Shown in pieces: positions 7,124-14,589 of a stretch of DNA of 25,929 bases. Position 1 is the first letter of the stretch. Every line of letters begins with the position of its first letter. The notes below the pieces were generated by a model. It had not been told where the DNA came from, made no database searches, and saw only the letters and a program-made list of their open reading frames with translations. The DNA comes from DASXRA01 sp036506155. GTDB taxonomy: Bacteria > Actinomycetota > Actinomycetes > Mycobacteriales > Jatrophihabitantaceae. A program made the position numbers and the translations under genes. The stretch spans positions 1 through 25,929 of the forward strand of contig DASXSF010000010.1 in assembly GCA_036506155.1 (NCBI GenBank), written 5' to 3'.

Positions 7124-7960
7124 ATGAAGGTCGCGATTCTGGGAGCGGGGCGTATGGGCTCGGCCATGGCGCTGCGCCTCATCGACAGCGCGCAGCAGGT
7201 GACGGTGTGGAACCGCGAGCGTGCCCGGCTCGCTCCGCTCGCCTACGCGGGCGCGAGCGTGGCTGACGATGTCACGGCCGCGGTCGCCGGCGCATCCGTC
7301 GTCATCACGATGGTGACTGATGGCGCGGCCGTGCGATCCGTCGCCACGCAGATGCTTCCGGCGATGGCCCCGGACGCGGTGTGGGTTCAAGCATCGACGG
7401 TTGGTGCGGAGTGGGCCGACCGCCTGCGCGCACTCGCCGACGAGCGTGGCCGCAGGATGCTGGATGCCCCGGTATCGGGCAGCACGGGACCGGCCCGCGA
7501 CGGGACGTTGACGTGGCTCGTCGCGGGGCCACGTGAGGCGGTGGACGCTGCCCGCCCGGTACTCGATGCGCTCGGGCAGCGCGTCCTCGTCGTCGGTGGG
7601 CGACAGGAGGCGAGCCGGCTCAAGTTGATCGTCAACGCCTGGATGACCGCAGCGACCGTTGCGATGGCCGACGCACTCCGAGCCAGCGACGAGCTCGGCG
7701 TCCCGCGTGAGGCGCTGATGGACGTGCTGTCCGGCGGACCGCTCGCCATGCCGTACGCGCTGCAAAAGGCGCAACTGATGACGGCGGGCGACTATGAGCC
7801 GGGATTCCCGGTGGAGCTTGCGCTCAAGGACATCCGCCTGATCGAGCAAGCGGAGATGCAGACGCCGCCGCTGGTGCGTGAGCTGGACCGGCGTCTGACC
7901 AGCGCATCCGACGCAGGCCACGCGCATGATGACCTCGCGGCCGTCGCCGCCGTCGACTGA
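7124..7960 (+). CDS. NAD(P)-dependent oxidoreductase, 3-hydroxyisobutyrate dehydrogenase-like
   Basis: This 278-residue protein begins with a Rossmann nucleotide-binding motif (VAILGAGRMGSAMA, residues 3-16). It has the family substrate loop DAPVSGSTGPARDGTL (about 116-131) and the catalytic lysine region SRLKLIVNAW (about 165), followed by the all-helical C-terminal domain. The family reduces or oxidises beta-hydroxy acids and related carbonyls with NAD(P). The exact substrate (hydroxyisobutyrate, tartronate semialdehyde, succinic semialdehyde or an imine) cannot be read. ATG 7124 is chosen because AGAGGAG lies just upstream and the Rossmann motif starts at once. It lies 28 bp after the broken VIT gene and is convergent with the PucR gene. 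Confidence 0.9.
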   Translation: MKVAILGAGRMGSAMALRLIDSAQQVTVWNRERARLAPLAYAGASVADDVTAAVAGASVVITMVTDGAAVRSVATQMLPAMAPDAVWVQASTVGAEWADRLRALADERGRRMLDAPVSGSTGPARDGTLTWLVAGPREAVDAARPVLDALGQRVLVVGGRQEASRLKLIVNAWMTAATVAMADALRASDELGVPREALMDVLSGGPLAMPYALQKAQLMTAGDYEPGFPVELALKDIRLIEQAEMQTPPLVRELDRRLTSASDAGHAHDDLAAVAAVD

Positions 7961-7994
7961 GTTGACAGACTGGGACATTCATCGGTCGGCTCGA

Positions 7995-9179
7995 TCAGCA
8001 CAGGCCGAGCATGCGGGCGCATTCGAGCGCCACGTGCAGTTCGGCGAGGTCGAGTGGGTTGGCGAGGCTGCGCCCGGTGAGCTCCTCGAGGCGGCGCAGC
8101 CGGTAGCGGACCGTGTTGCGGTGCAGGTGCAGGCGCGCCGCTGCTGTCGACGTCGATCCGCCCGAAGCCAGCCACGAACGCATCGTCTCGACGATGACCG
8201 CGCGATCGTCGTCGGGCAGGTCCAGTAACGGGCCGAGGATGCGGCGGGCGACCGACTGCGATATGTCCGGGTCGCTGACGAGCAGCACCGCGACCGGCTC
8301 TTGGTCGAAGCGCACCAGGCTGGCCGTGTCCGGCGTGGCCGCAGCGCACGCCAGCCGGGCCTGCCGGAGCGCCGGCGCGGTCTGATCGAGGTTCGAGTAC
8401 GTGTCGCTGACCCCGACCCGGTTCAGCGCGATGGGGGCCAGCTGGGCACAGAGTCGCTCGGCGTCGAATCGGGGTCGCAGGGCAACGAGTCCTTCGTGCA
8501 GTTCCGCGTCGAGCCGCCAGGCCGAGACGACGTCGTGGCGGCGCAGCAATTCCTCGACGCGCGGCAGAGCCTCTTCACCCGGCGACGGGCATTCGGCAGC
8601 CACCACCACGAAGCTGCCGTGTTGCGGCAGCTTGAGCAGCGCGGCCGATTCCCACAGCCGGGCGCCGTCGCCGAGCTTGCCGTCGAGCAAGCTGTTGAGC
8701 AAGGCCGAGCGCAGCTGGCTGTCGTGCCGGGCGCGGTCGGCGCTGGTGCCGCGGTACGCGTCGGTGGCAGCTTCGGCGAGATCGTCGGAGACGGCCCAGA
8801 TGTCGGCCGCAGAGCGCAGCAGCGTGTCCTGCTCGCCGGGGTCGGCGTGCTCGACGAGCAGCTCCCAGATGAGGCGTCCGCCGATGCGGTAGGCCGAAAG
8901 CAGCGCCGACAGGGGTATTCCGGCTTCGGCGCGGCGGGCGCCGGTCGCGCGCGGTGCTTCGGTGCCGATATTGGGTTCGCCTGCGAGCCGGCCGAAGACG
9001 TAGAGCAAGTTGTCCCGGCAGGATTTGCGTAGATCGTCGGGCGTGACGGCGTGACCCTCGCGGTAGAGCGGCTCCTGCGCTCGTATCCGGTCGGCCATCC
9101 GCAGCGCGAACTCGTCGACGCGTGGCAGCAGCATCCGGCTGAGGTCGCGCACCACGGGGTCGACGGCCGCGGTCGTCAT
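7995..9179 (-). CDS. PucR-family transcriptional regulator, divergent from the PHA operon
   Basis: This 394-residue protein has the CdaR/PucR architecture. The N-terminal helical sensor resembles the RsbRD-type domain (about 20-150, with the ALLSAYRIGGRLIWE signature). A middle GGDEF-like domain follows (about 170-300), then a C-terminal PucR helix-turn-helix (about 325-385, STAAARLHLHRNTVRYRLRR). PucR proteins act as metabolite-responsive activators or repressors of catabolic genes. The ATG at 9179 faces the acyl-CoA ligase start across 139 bp that hold several inverted repeats, so control of the PHA operon is likely. The ligand is unknown. Confidence 0.88.
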   Translation of the reverse strand: MTTAAVDPVVRDLSRMLLPRVDEFALRMADRIRAQEPLYREGHAVTPDDLRKSCRDNLLYVFGRLAGEPNIGTEAPRATGARRAEAGIPLSALLSAYRIGGRLIWELLVEHADPGEQDTLLRSAADIWAVSDDLAEAATDAYRGTSADRARHDSQLRSALLNSLLDGKLGDGARLWESAALLKLPQHGSFVVVAAECPSPGEEALPRVEELLRRHDVVSAWRLDAELHEGLVALRPRFDAERLCAQLAPIALNRVGVSDTYSNLDQTAPALRQARLACAAATPDTASLVRFDQEPVAVLLVSDPDISQSVARRILGPLLDLPDDDRAVIVETMRSWLASGGSTSTAAARLHLHRNTVRYRLRRLEELTGRSLANPLDLAELHVALECARMLGLC

Positions 9180-9204
9180 GGCCGGAGCATAAGCCGCGGT
9201 CGCT

Positions 9205-9216
9205 GTGCGCGCGCAC
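9205..9216. promoter_or_regulatory. 12-bp perfect palindrome GTGCGCGCGCAC
   Basis: GTGCGCGCGCAC equals its own reverse complement. It sits 26 bp upstream of the PucR start and about 100 bp upstream of the ligase start. CG-rich palindromes arise by chance more easily in GC-rich DNA, so confidence is limited. Confidence 0.3.
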
Positions 9217-9226
9217 TACGTGCGGG

Positions 9227-9256
9227 CGAGCGATTGGTGCCCGCGACCATCGCTCG
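9227..9256. promoter_or_regulatory. Inverted repeat CGAGCGAT-N14-ATCGCTCG
   Basis: The two 8-bp arms at 9227-9234 and 9249-9256 match exactly as reverse complements. The repeat lies in the middle of the divergent PucR/ligase promoter region and is a candidate binding site for the PucR protein. Confidence 0.4.
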
Positions 9257-9275
9257 GCCGCGTCGTGCGGCAGAC

Positions 9276-9307
9276 GATTGTCGGGTCAGCCCGTCAACTC
9301 GACAATC
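9276..9307. promoter_or_regulatory. Inverted repeat GATTGTCG-N16-CGACAATC
   Basis: The 8-bp arms at 9276-9283 and 9300-9307 are exact reverse complements. The second arm ends 11 bp before the ligase ATG at 9319. It could be an operator or a hairpin in the leader of the PHA operon mRNA that affects translation start. Confidence 0.42.
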
Positions 9308-9318
9308 TGGGACACGCC

Positions 9319-10824
9319 ATGAATCTCGCCGCCAGCCTCGCTAGCACCGCTGCTGCCCATCCCGACCGGGTGGCGATCCGCCTCGGCGAGGACACCCTCA
9401 CCTACCGCGATCTCGACGAGGCGTCCGCTCGCGTCGCCGGCCTGCTCACCGCTCGAGGCCTCGGCCCGGGCGCTCCAGTGGGGATCATGTTGCCGAATGT
9501 CCCGGAGTTCGCCGTCGTGTACTACGGCGTGCTGCGCATGGGTGGCGTGGTCGTGCCCATGAACCCGCTGCTCAAAGCCCGGGAGGTCGCCTACTACCTC
9601 GGCGATTCCGGAGCGGCGGTGATCTTCGCCTTGCATACGACTGCGGAGGAGGTCGAGGCCGGCGCCGAGCAGGTCGACGCTGAGGCGATTCTGGTCGATC
9701 CCGCGTCGTTCGCGGTCCTGCTCACTGCCGCGGCACGGCTGCCGCAGGTCGTCGATCGCGCCGCTGATGACACTGCAGTCATCCTGTACACGTCCGGCAC
9801 GACCGGGCGCCCCAAGGGCGCCGAGCTGACGCACGGGAACCTGATCAAGAACGCCGAGGTCACCGGGCGTGATCTACTGCAGCTCGGTCCGGACGACGTG
9901 ATCTTCGGAGGGTTGCCGCTGTTCCACTCGTTCGGGCAGACCTGCACCCTGAACACAGCCGTCGCGGCCGGAGCCTCACTCACCGTGCTTCCGCGCTTCG
10001 AACCGGCTCAGGCCTTGCGGCTGCTGGCCGAACATCGAGCGACGGTGTTCGCCGGCGTCCCGACGATGTACATCGCGCTGCTGCACGTTCCGGATCGCGC
10101 GGCGTATGACGTGTCGGCGCTGCGGGTGTGCGTGTCCGGCGGAGCGGCGATGCCGGTCGAGGTTTTGCGGCAGTTCGAGAACGCATTCAGCTGCATCGTG
10201 CTGGAGGGTTACGGCCTGTCCGAGACCTCGCCGGTCGCGTCATTCAACCACCCCGACCGCGAGCGCAAGCCGGGCTCGATCGGCACGCCCATCCGCGGTG
10301 TGCAGATGCGGGTGGTCGACTCAGCGGGCGCCGAGCTACCGCAGGGGGCGGTCGGCGAGATCGCGATCCGCGGTCACAACATCATGAAGGGTTACCGGAA
10401 AAAGCCCGACGCGACGGCCGACGCGATCGACGCGGACGGCTGGTTCCGCACCGGCGATGTGGGTCGCGTCGACGAGGACGGCTACTACTACATCGTCGAC
10501 CGCAAGAAGGACCTGATCATCCGCGGCGGCTACAACGTCTACCCTCGCGAGATCGAGGAGGTCTTTTACGAGCACCCCTGCGTGGCCGAGGCCGCGGTGG
10601 TCGGCATGCCGCATGCCGAGCTGGGTGAGGAGGTGGGCGCCGCCGTGGTCCTGAAGCCAGGCGCAGCCGTCACTGCCGAGGAACTGCGTGGATACGTCAA
10701 GGCCCAGGTGGCCGCCTACAAGTACCCGCGCCGCGTGTGGTTCGTCGAGGCCTTGCCGAAGGGGCCGACGGGGAAGATTCTCAAGCGCGCAATCGCCGTC
10801 CCGGACATGGAGGCCGCGCCATGA
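9319..10824 (+). CDS. Long-chain fatty-acid-CoA ligase (AMP-binding, ANL superfamily)
   Basis: This 501-residue protein activates a carboxylic acid to acyl-AMP and then acyl-CoA. It carries the phosphate loop YTSGTTGRPKG (157-167), the adenine-site motif GYGLSETSP (297-305), the hinge segment WFRTGDVGRVDEDGYYYIVD (375-394) followed by RKKDLIIRGGYNVYPREIEE, and the C-terminal catalytic lysine in PKGPTGK (Lys486). ATG 9319 is chosen because the N-terminal domain begins there; the frame is open further upstream only through the divergent promoter. The stop overlaps the PHA synthase start (ATGA at 10821-10824). The context suggests it supplies, or recovers, (hydroxy)acyl-CoA for PHA. Chain-length preference cannot be read. 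Confidence 0.93.
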   Translation: MNLAASLASTAAAHPDRVAIRLGEDTLTYRDLDEASARVAGLLTARGLGPGAPVGIMLPNVPEFAVVYYGVLRMGGVVVPMNPLLKAREVAYYLGDSGAAVIFALHTTAEEVEAGAEQVDAEAILVDPASFAVLLTAAARLPQVVDRAADDTAVILYTSGTTGRPKGAELTHGNLIKNAEVTGRDLLQLGPDDVIFGGLPLFHSFGQTCTLNTAVAAGASLTVLPRFEPAQALRLLAEHRATVFAGVPTMYIALLHVPDRAAYDVSALRVCVSGGAAMPVEVLRQFENAFSCIVLEGYGLSETSPVASFNHPDRERKPGSIGTPIRGVQMRVVDSAGAELPQGAVGEIAIRGHNIMKGYRKKPDATADAIDADGWFRTGDVGRVDEDGYYYIVDRKKDLIIRGGYNVYPREIEEVFYEHPCVAEAAVVGMPHAELGEEVGAAVVLKPGAAVTAEELRGYVKAQVAAYKYPRRVWFVEALPKGPTGKILKRAIAVPDMEAAP

Positions 10825-12524
10825 CTACCTCGATGACGCCCGAGCAAGCGGCCGATCTGGCCGATCAGGCCGCGCCACTGGATTCGCTGCTGATCGACGC
10901 CGCGCTCGGCCCGGTGCGCCGCTTCGCCCCGGACACCTCGACTGCCAAGTTCGTCGGGGCGCTGGCACGCCGGCCGGCAACGACCGCACGCCGCCTGCGA
11001 TCGTTTGCCGCCGAGTCCGGCCGCATCGCAGTCGGTACCTCGACGCTCGCGCCGTCCAGGCGTGACCGCCGCTTCGTCGACGGGGCCTGGACGACCAACC
11101 CCGTGCTGAGACGTATGGCCCAGATCTACCTGGCCGGCGGGCAGACCGCCGGGCAGCTCGTCGCGGACGCGGGTCTCGGCTGGCGCGATGACCAACGCGT
11201 GCGTTTCGTGACCGAGAACCTGGTCGAGGCGTTGTCGCCGAGCAACATTCCCCTGGTGAACCCCGCCTCGGCCAAGGCAGCAATCGACAGCGGCGGGGCG
11301 AACCTGGTGCGGGGGAGCGCCCAGCTGGTGCGCGATCTCGCGTCATCGCCGCGCATCCCGGAGATGGTCGATCGGTCGGCATTCGAGGTCGGCCGCAACA
11401 TCGCCACGACGCCCGGCGCGGTCGTGCTGCGCAGCGACGTGTTCGAGCTCATCCAGTACGCGCCGCAGACCGAGCAGGTGCGTGAGGTGCCGCTGCTGAT
11501 CGTCCCGCCGACGATCAACAAGTACTACGCCCTGGACCTTGCCGCCGATCGCAGCCTCGTCGAATTCCTTGTCCGCGAGGGACAGCAGGTGTTCGTGATG
11601 TCGTGGCGCAACCCGGACGCGCGGCACGCCAGATGGAATTTCGACACCTACGTGCAGGCGATCCTCGACGCACTCGACGCTGTCGACCGGGTGAGTGGCG
11701 CCGACCGAACGGTGCTGGCCGGCATCTGCTCCGGCGGCATCCTCGCCAGCATCGCCGCCGCCTATCTCGCGGCGACCGGACGGCAGGAGCGCCTGGCCGC
11801 GTTCGCCCTCGCCGTGACCGTGATCGACAGCTCGCGGAGTGGCATCGCCTCTGCAGTCGTCAACCGGCGGCTGGCCAAGGCGGCCAAGGCGGTCTCCCGG
11901 CGCCGCGGCTACCTCGACGGGCGCGCGCTCGCGGAGGTGTTCGCCTGGTTGCGTCCCGGCGATCTCGTGTGGAACTACTGGGTCAACAACTACCTGCTCG
12001 GCAAGAAGCCACCCGCCTTCGACATCCTCTTCTGGAACGCTGACACCACCCGGATGTCGGCCGGACTGCACGCCGACTTCGTCGACCTGGCCGTGGACAA
12101 TCAGCTCGTAACCGCTGGCGCACTCACCGTCCTCGACGTGCCGATCGACCTGTCGCGCATCGACCTCGACACGTACATCGTGGCCGGCATCGCCGACCAC
12201 ATCACGCCGTGGCAGAACTGCTACCGCACGACGCAGTTGCTCGGCGGCACATCCCGGTTCGTGCTGTCGACGAGCGGGCACATCGCGGCACTGGTCAATC
12301 CACCCGGCAACCCCAAGGCCAGCTACCAGGTGAACAAGGCCAACCCCGCGGATCCCGCCGAATGGCTCAGGAGTGCCGAGACGCGACCCGGCACCTGGTG
12401 GACCGATGCCTCGCAGTGGCTGGCGGAGCATTGCGGTCCGCCCCGGCCTGCGCCCGAGCAGCTCGGCGGTGGTGGCCTGCGCCCGCTCGTCGAAGCGCCG
12501 GGCACCTACGTTTTCGACAGCTGA
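10821..12524 (+). CDS. phaC: Polyhydroxyalkanoate synthase, PhaC-like
   Basis: This 567-residue protein polymerises 3-hydroxyacyl-CoA into polyester at the granule surface. It has the N-terminal PhaC domain (about 80-245), including the NIPLVNPASAKAAIDSGGAN region. The alpha/beta hydrolase core follows with the modified lipase box GICSGG (nucleophile Cys303), Asp459 (GIADHITPW) and His487 (STSGHIAALVNPPG). A serine hydrolase would have Ser instead of Cys303, so synthase activity is well supported. Length and motifs fit single-subunit (class I/II-like) synthases. ATG 10821 overlaps the ligase stop by 4 nt. The acyl-CoA dehydrogenase follows 12 bp downstream. No phasin or PhaR is present in the window. 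Confidence 0.92.
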   Translation: MTTSMTPEQAADLADQAAPLDSLLIDAALGPVRRFAPDTSTAKFVGALARRPATTARRLRSFAAESGRIAVGTSTLAPSRRDRRFVDGAWTTNPVLRRMAQIYLAGGQTAGQLVADAGLGWRDDQRVRFVTENLVEALSPSNIPLVNPASAKAAIDSGGANLVRGSAQLVRDLASSPRIPEMVDRSAFEVGRNIATTPGAVVLRSDVFELIQYAPQTEQVREVPLLIVPPTINKYYALDLAADRSLVEFLVREGQQVFVMSWRNPDARHARWNFDTYVQAILDALDAVDRVSGADRTVLAGICSGGILASIAAAYLAATGRQERLAAFALAVTVIDSSRSGIASAVVNRRLAKAAKAVSRRRGYLDGRALAEVFAWLRPGDLVWNYWVNNYLLGKKPPAFDILFWNADTTRMSAGLHADFVDLAVDNQLVTAGALTVLDVPIDLSRIDLDTYIVAGIADHITPWQNCYRTTQLLGGTSRFVLSTSGHIAALVNPPGNPKASYQVNKANPADPAEWLRSAETRPGTWWTDASQWLAEHCGPPRPAPEQLGGGGLRPLVEAPGTYVFDS

Positions 12525-12536
12525 AGGAGCACCGAT

Positions 12537-13721
12537 ATGTACGAGACGATCGGCCGCTCCCGCGGCACCGACTTCTTTCGCATCGCGGACCAGCTCACCT
12601 CAGAGGAACGCGCCTACTGGCGACGCACCCGTGACTTCGTCGACGACGAGGTGCTGCCGGTCATCAACGACTACTGGGAGCGCGCCGAGTTCCCACGCCC
12701 GCTCGTCGACAAGCTGGCCAAGCTCGGCATCGTCGGCGACGGCATCGAAGGCTACGGCTGTCCGCCGATGAGCCCTATCGCATGCGGCCTGATCCACATG
12801 GAGCTCAACCGCGGTGACGGCAGCCTGGGCACGTTCCTCGGCGTCCAGGCGGGCCTCGCGATGCAGTCGATCGCGATGCTCGGCTCGGAGGAGCAGAAGG
12901 CGCAGTGGCTGCCCGCGATGGCTCAGCTGACCAAGATCGGGGCATTCGCGCTTACCGAGCCCACGCACGGCTCCGACTCGGTCGCGCTGGAGACCACCGC
13001 TCGACGCGACGGCGACACATGGACGATCAACGGGGCCAAGAAGTGGATCGGCAACGGCTCCGTCGCGGACGTCGTGGTGGTGTGGGCCCGCGACGAGGCC
13101 GACCGCCAGGTCAAGGGATTCCTCGTGGAGAGGAGCACCCCTGGCTACGCCGCGCAGAAGATCGATGGCAAGGGCTCGCTGCGCGCGGTGTGGCAGGCCG
13201 AGATCACACTGACCGGCGTCCAGGTCGAGGAGGCGAACCGGCTGCCCGGCGCGAACAGCTTCAAGGACACCGGCCGGGTGCTGGCCGGCACCCGCAACGC
13301 CGTGGCCTGGGGTGCGCTCGGCCACGCCACCGCCGCGTACGAGATCGCCGCGCAGTACTGCGGCGAGCGGACGCAGTTCGGCAAGCCGCTGGTGAGCTTC
13401 CAGATCGTGCAGGACAAGCTCGTCAAGATGCTCGCCGAGGTGTGCTCGATGCAGTTGTACTGCCTGCGCCTCGGCAGGCTCATCGAGGAAGGCAGCCTCA
13501 CCGACACGATCGCCGCGATCGCGAAGATGAACAACACGCGCAAGGCCCGCGAGGTGGTCGCCGAGGCCCGTGATCTGCTGGGCGGGAACGGCATTCTGCT
13601 CGACTTCCACGTGATACGGCATATGGCAGACATCGAAGCGCTGCACACCTACGAAGGCACGGAGACGATCCAGACGCTCATCGTGGGAAGGGACATCACC
13701 GGTGTCGGTGCCTTCACGTGA
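12537..13721 (+). CDS. Acyl-CoA dehydrogenase, glutaryl-CoA dehydrogenase-like
   Basis: This 394-residue FAD enzyme has all three acyl-CoA dehydrogenase domains. ALTEPTHGSDS (138-148) and WTINGAKKWIGNG (162-174) belong to the FAD/substrate sheet. RTQFGKPLVSFQ (278-289) and the C-terminal LLGGNGI (348-354) are also typical. The catalytic base is probably Glu373 in TYEGTETIQTLIVGRDITG, the glutaryl-CoA-dehydrogenase position. Arg92 in NRGDGSLG resembles the arginine that holds the distal carboxylate in that subfamily, but whether glutaryl-CoA is the substrate is open. It has a clear GAAGGAG ribosome site and lies 12 bp after phaC. It probably feeds or drains acyl-CoA around the polymer. Confidence 0.92.
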   Translation: MYETIGRSRGTDFFRIADQLTSEERAYWRRTRDFVDDEVLPVINDYWERAEFPRPLVDKLAKLGIVGDGIEGYGCPPMSPIACGLIHMELNRGDGSLGTFLGVQAGLAMQSIAMLGSEEQKAQWLPAMAQLTKIGAFALTEPTHGSDSVALETTARRDGDTWTINGAKKWIGNGSVADVVVVWARDEADRQVKGFLVERSTPGYAAQKIDGKGSLRAVWQAEITLTGVQVEEANRLPGANSFKDTGRVLAGTRNAVAWGALGHATAAYEIAAQYCGERTQFGKPLVSFQIVQDKLVKMLAEVCSMQLYCLRLGRLIEEGSLTDTIAAIAKMNNTRKAREVVAEARDLLGGNGILLDFHVIRHMADIEALHTYEGTETIQTLIVGRDITGVGAFT

Positions 13722-14568
13722 CATCCGCTTCCTCGACGTGGACGGGGTGCGGCTGCGCACGTGCGTCGCGGGAGGTGCTGACGGCGAGCCGCCGCTGTTG
13801 CTGATCACCGGCATCGGCGCCAGCCTGGAGCTCGCGACGCCCTTCGAGCGCGAACTCAACCGGCGCGGCGTGCGGACGATCAGCTACGACGCCCCCGGCG
13901 TCGGCCAGTCGACGGCGTACCCGTGGCCTCGGCGTATGCCCGGCGTCGCGCACACGGTCGAGCGGCTGCTCGACGCCTTCGGGCACGACAGCGTCGATGT
14001 CTTCGGCGTCTCGCTCGGCGGCGTCGTTGCCCAGCAACTCGCCCACCAGGCACCGCGCCGCGTGCGCCGCCTGGTGCTGGCGGCCACCGGGCCGGGGCTC
14101 GGCGGAGTACCCGGATCGCCGCGCGTGCTGTGGGCGCTGGCGACCCCGCGCCGCTATTACCAGCCCGACTACTACCGCCGCGTGGCGGGCGACATCTACG
14201 GCGGCATCGCCCGGCGTGACCCGGACGCGCTGCTGCACGGATCGGTCGCCCGATTCATGCAGCCACCGACCATGCTCGGCTATGCAGCCCAGCTGTATTC
14301 CATCGCCGGATGGACGAGCCTCCCGTGGCTGCGCTGCCTGCGTCAACCCACGCTCGTCCTGGCCGGCGACGACGACCCGATCGTCCCGCTCGCCAACGCG
14401 CGCATCCTCGCGCGCCTCATCCCCGCGGCGAGCCTGCACGTGATCGCCGGGGGTGGCCACCTCTTCGTGCTGGAGCACCCGGCCGCGGTCGCCGAGCGGG
14501 TGAGCGAGTTCCTCTCGGCTCCCGTGGCCACGAGAACTTCGGGCGTGAAGCGCGGAATGAGTGTGTGA
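13702..14568 (+). CDS. phaZ: Intracellular poly(3-hydroxyalkanoate) depolymerase, alpha/beta hydrolase
   Basis: This 288-residue alpha/beta hydrolase has the features of the medium-chain-length PHA depolymerase group: LLLITGIGASLELATPF (32-48), SYDAPGVGQST, DVFGVSLGGVVAQQLAH (nucleophile Ser104), SPRVLWALATPRRYYQP and VAGDIYGG. The remaining triad residues are Asp225 (AGDDDPIVPL) and His253 (GGGHLFVLEHP). There is no signal peptide, consistent with attack on internal granules. The GTG start at 13702 overlaps the dehydrogenase by 20 nt; GTG 13708 is an alternative. Pairing with phaC in one operon points to controlled turnover of the polymer. A general esterase role is less likely given the close motif match. 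Confidence 0.88.
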   Translation: MSVPSRDIRFLDVDGVRLRTCVAGGADGEPPLLLITGIGASLELATPFERELNRRGVRTISYDAPGVGQSTAYPWPRRMPGVAHTVERLLDAFGHDSVDVFGVSLGGVVAQQLAHQAPRRVRRLVLAATGPGLGGVPGSPRVLWALATPRRYYQPDYYRRVAGDIYGGIARRDPDALLHGSVARFMQPPTMLGYAAQLYSIAGWTSLPWLRCLRQPTLVLAGDDDPIVPLANARILARLIPAASLHVIAGGGHLFVLEHPAAVAERVSEFLSAPVATRTSGVKRGMSV

Positions 14569-14589
14569 GGTGCGCCCTACCATTACCCG

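Noticed and set aside
7961..7994. TTGACA in the gap between the convergent oxidoreductase and PucR genes
   Set aside because: No -10 box follows at the right distance and there is no gene downstream for it to drive.
12600..13859. 419-codon open frame opposite the acyl-CoA dehydrogenase
   Set aside because: It is the antisense of a full-length, motif-complete dehydrogenase and shows no domain.
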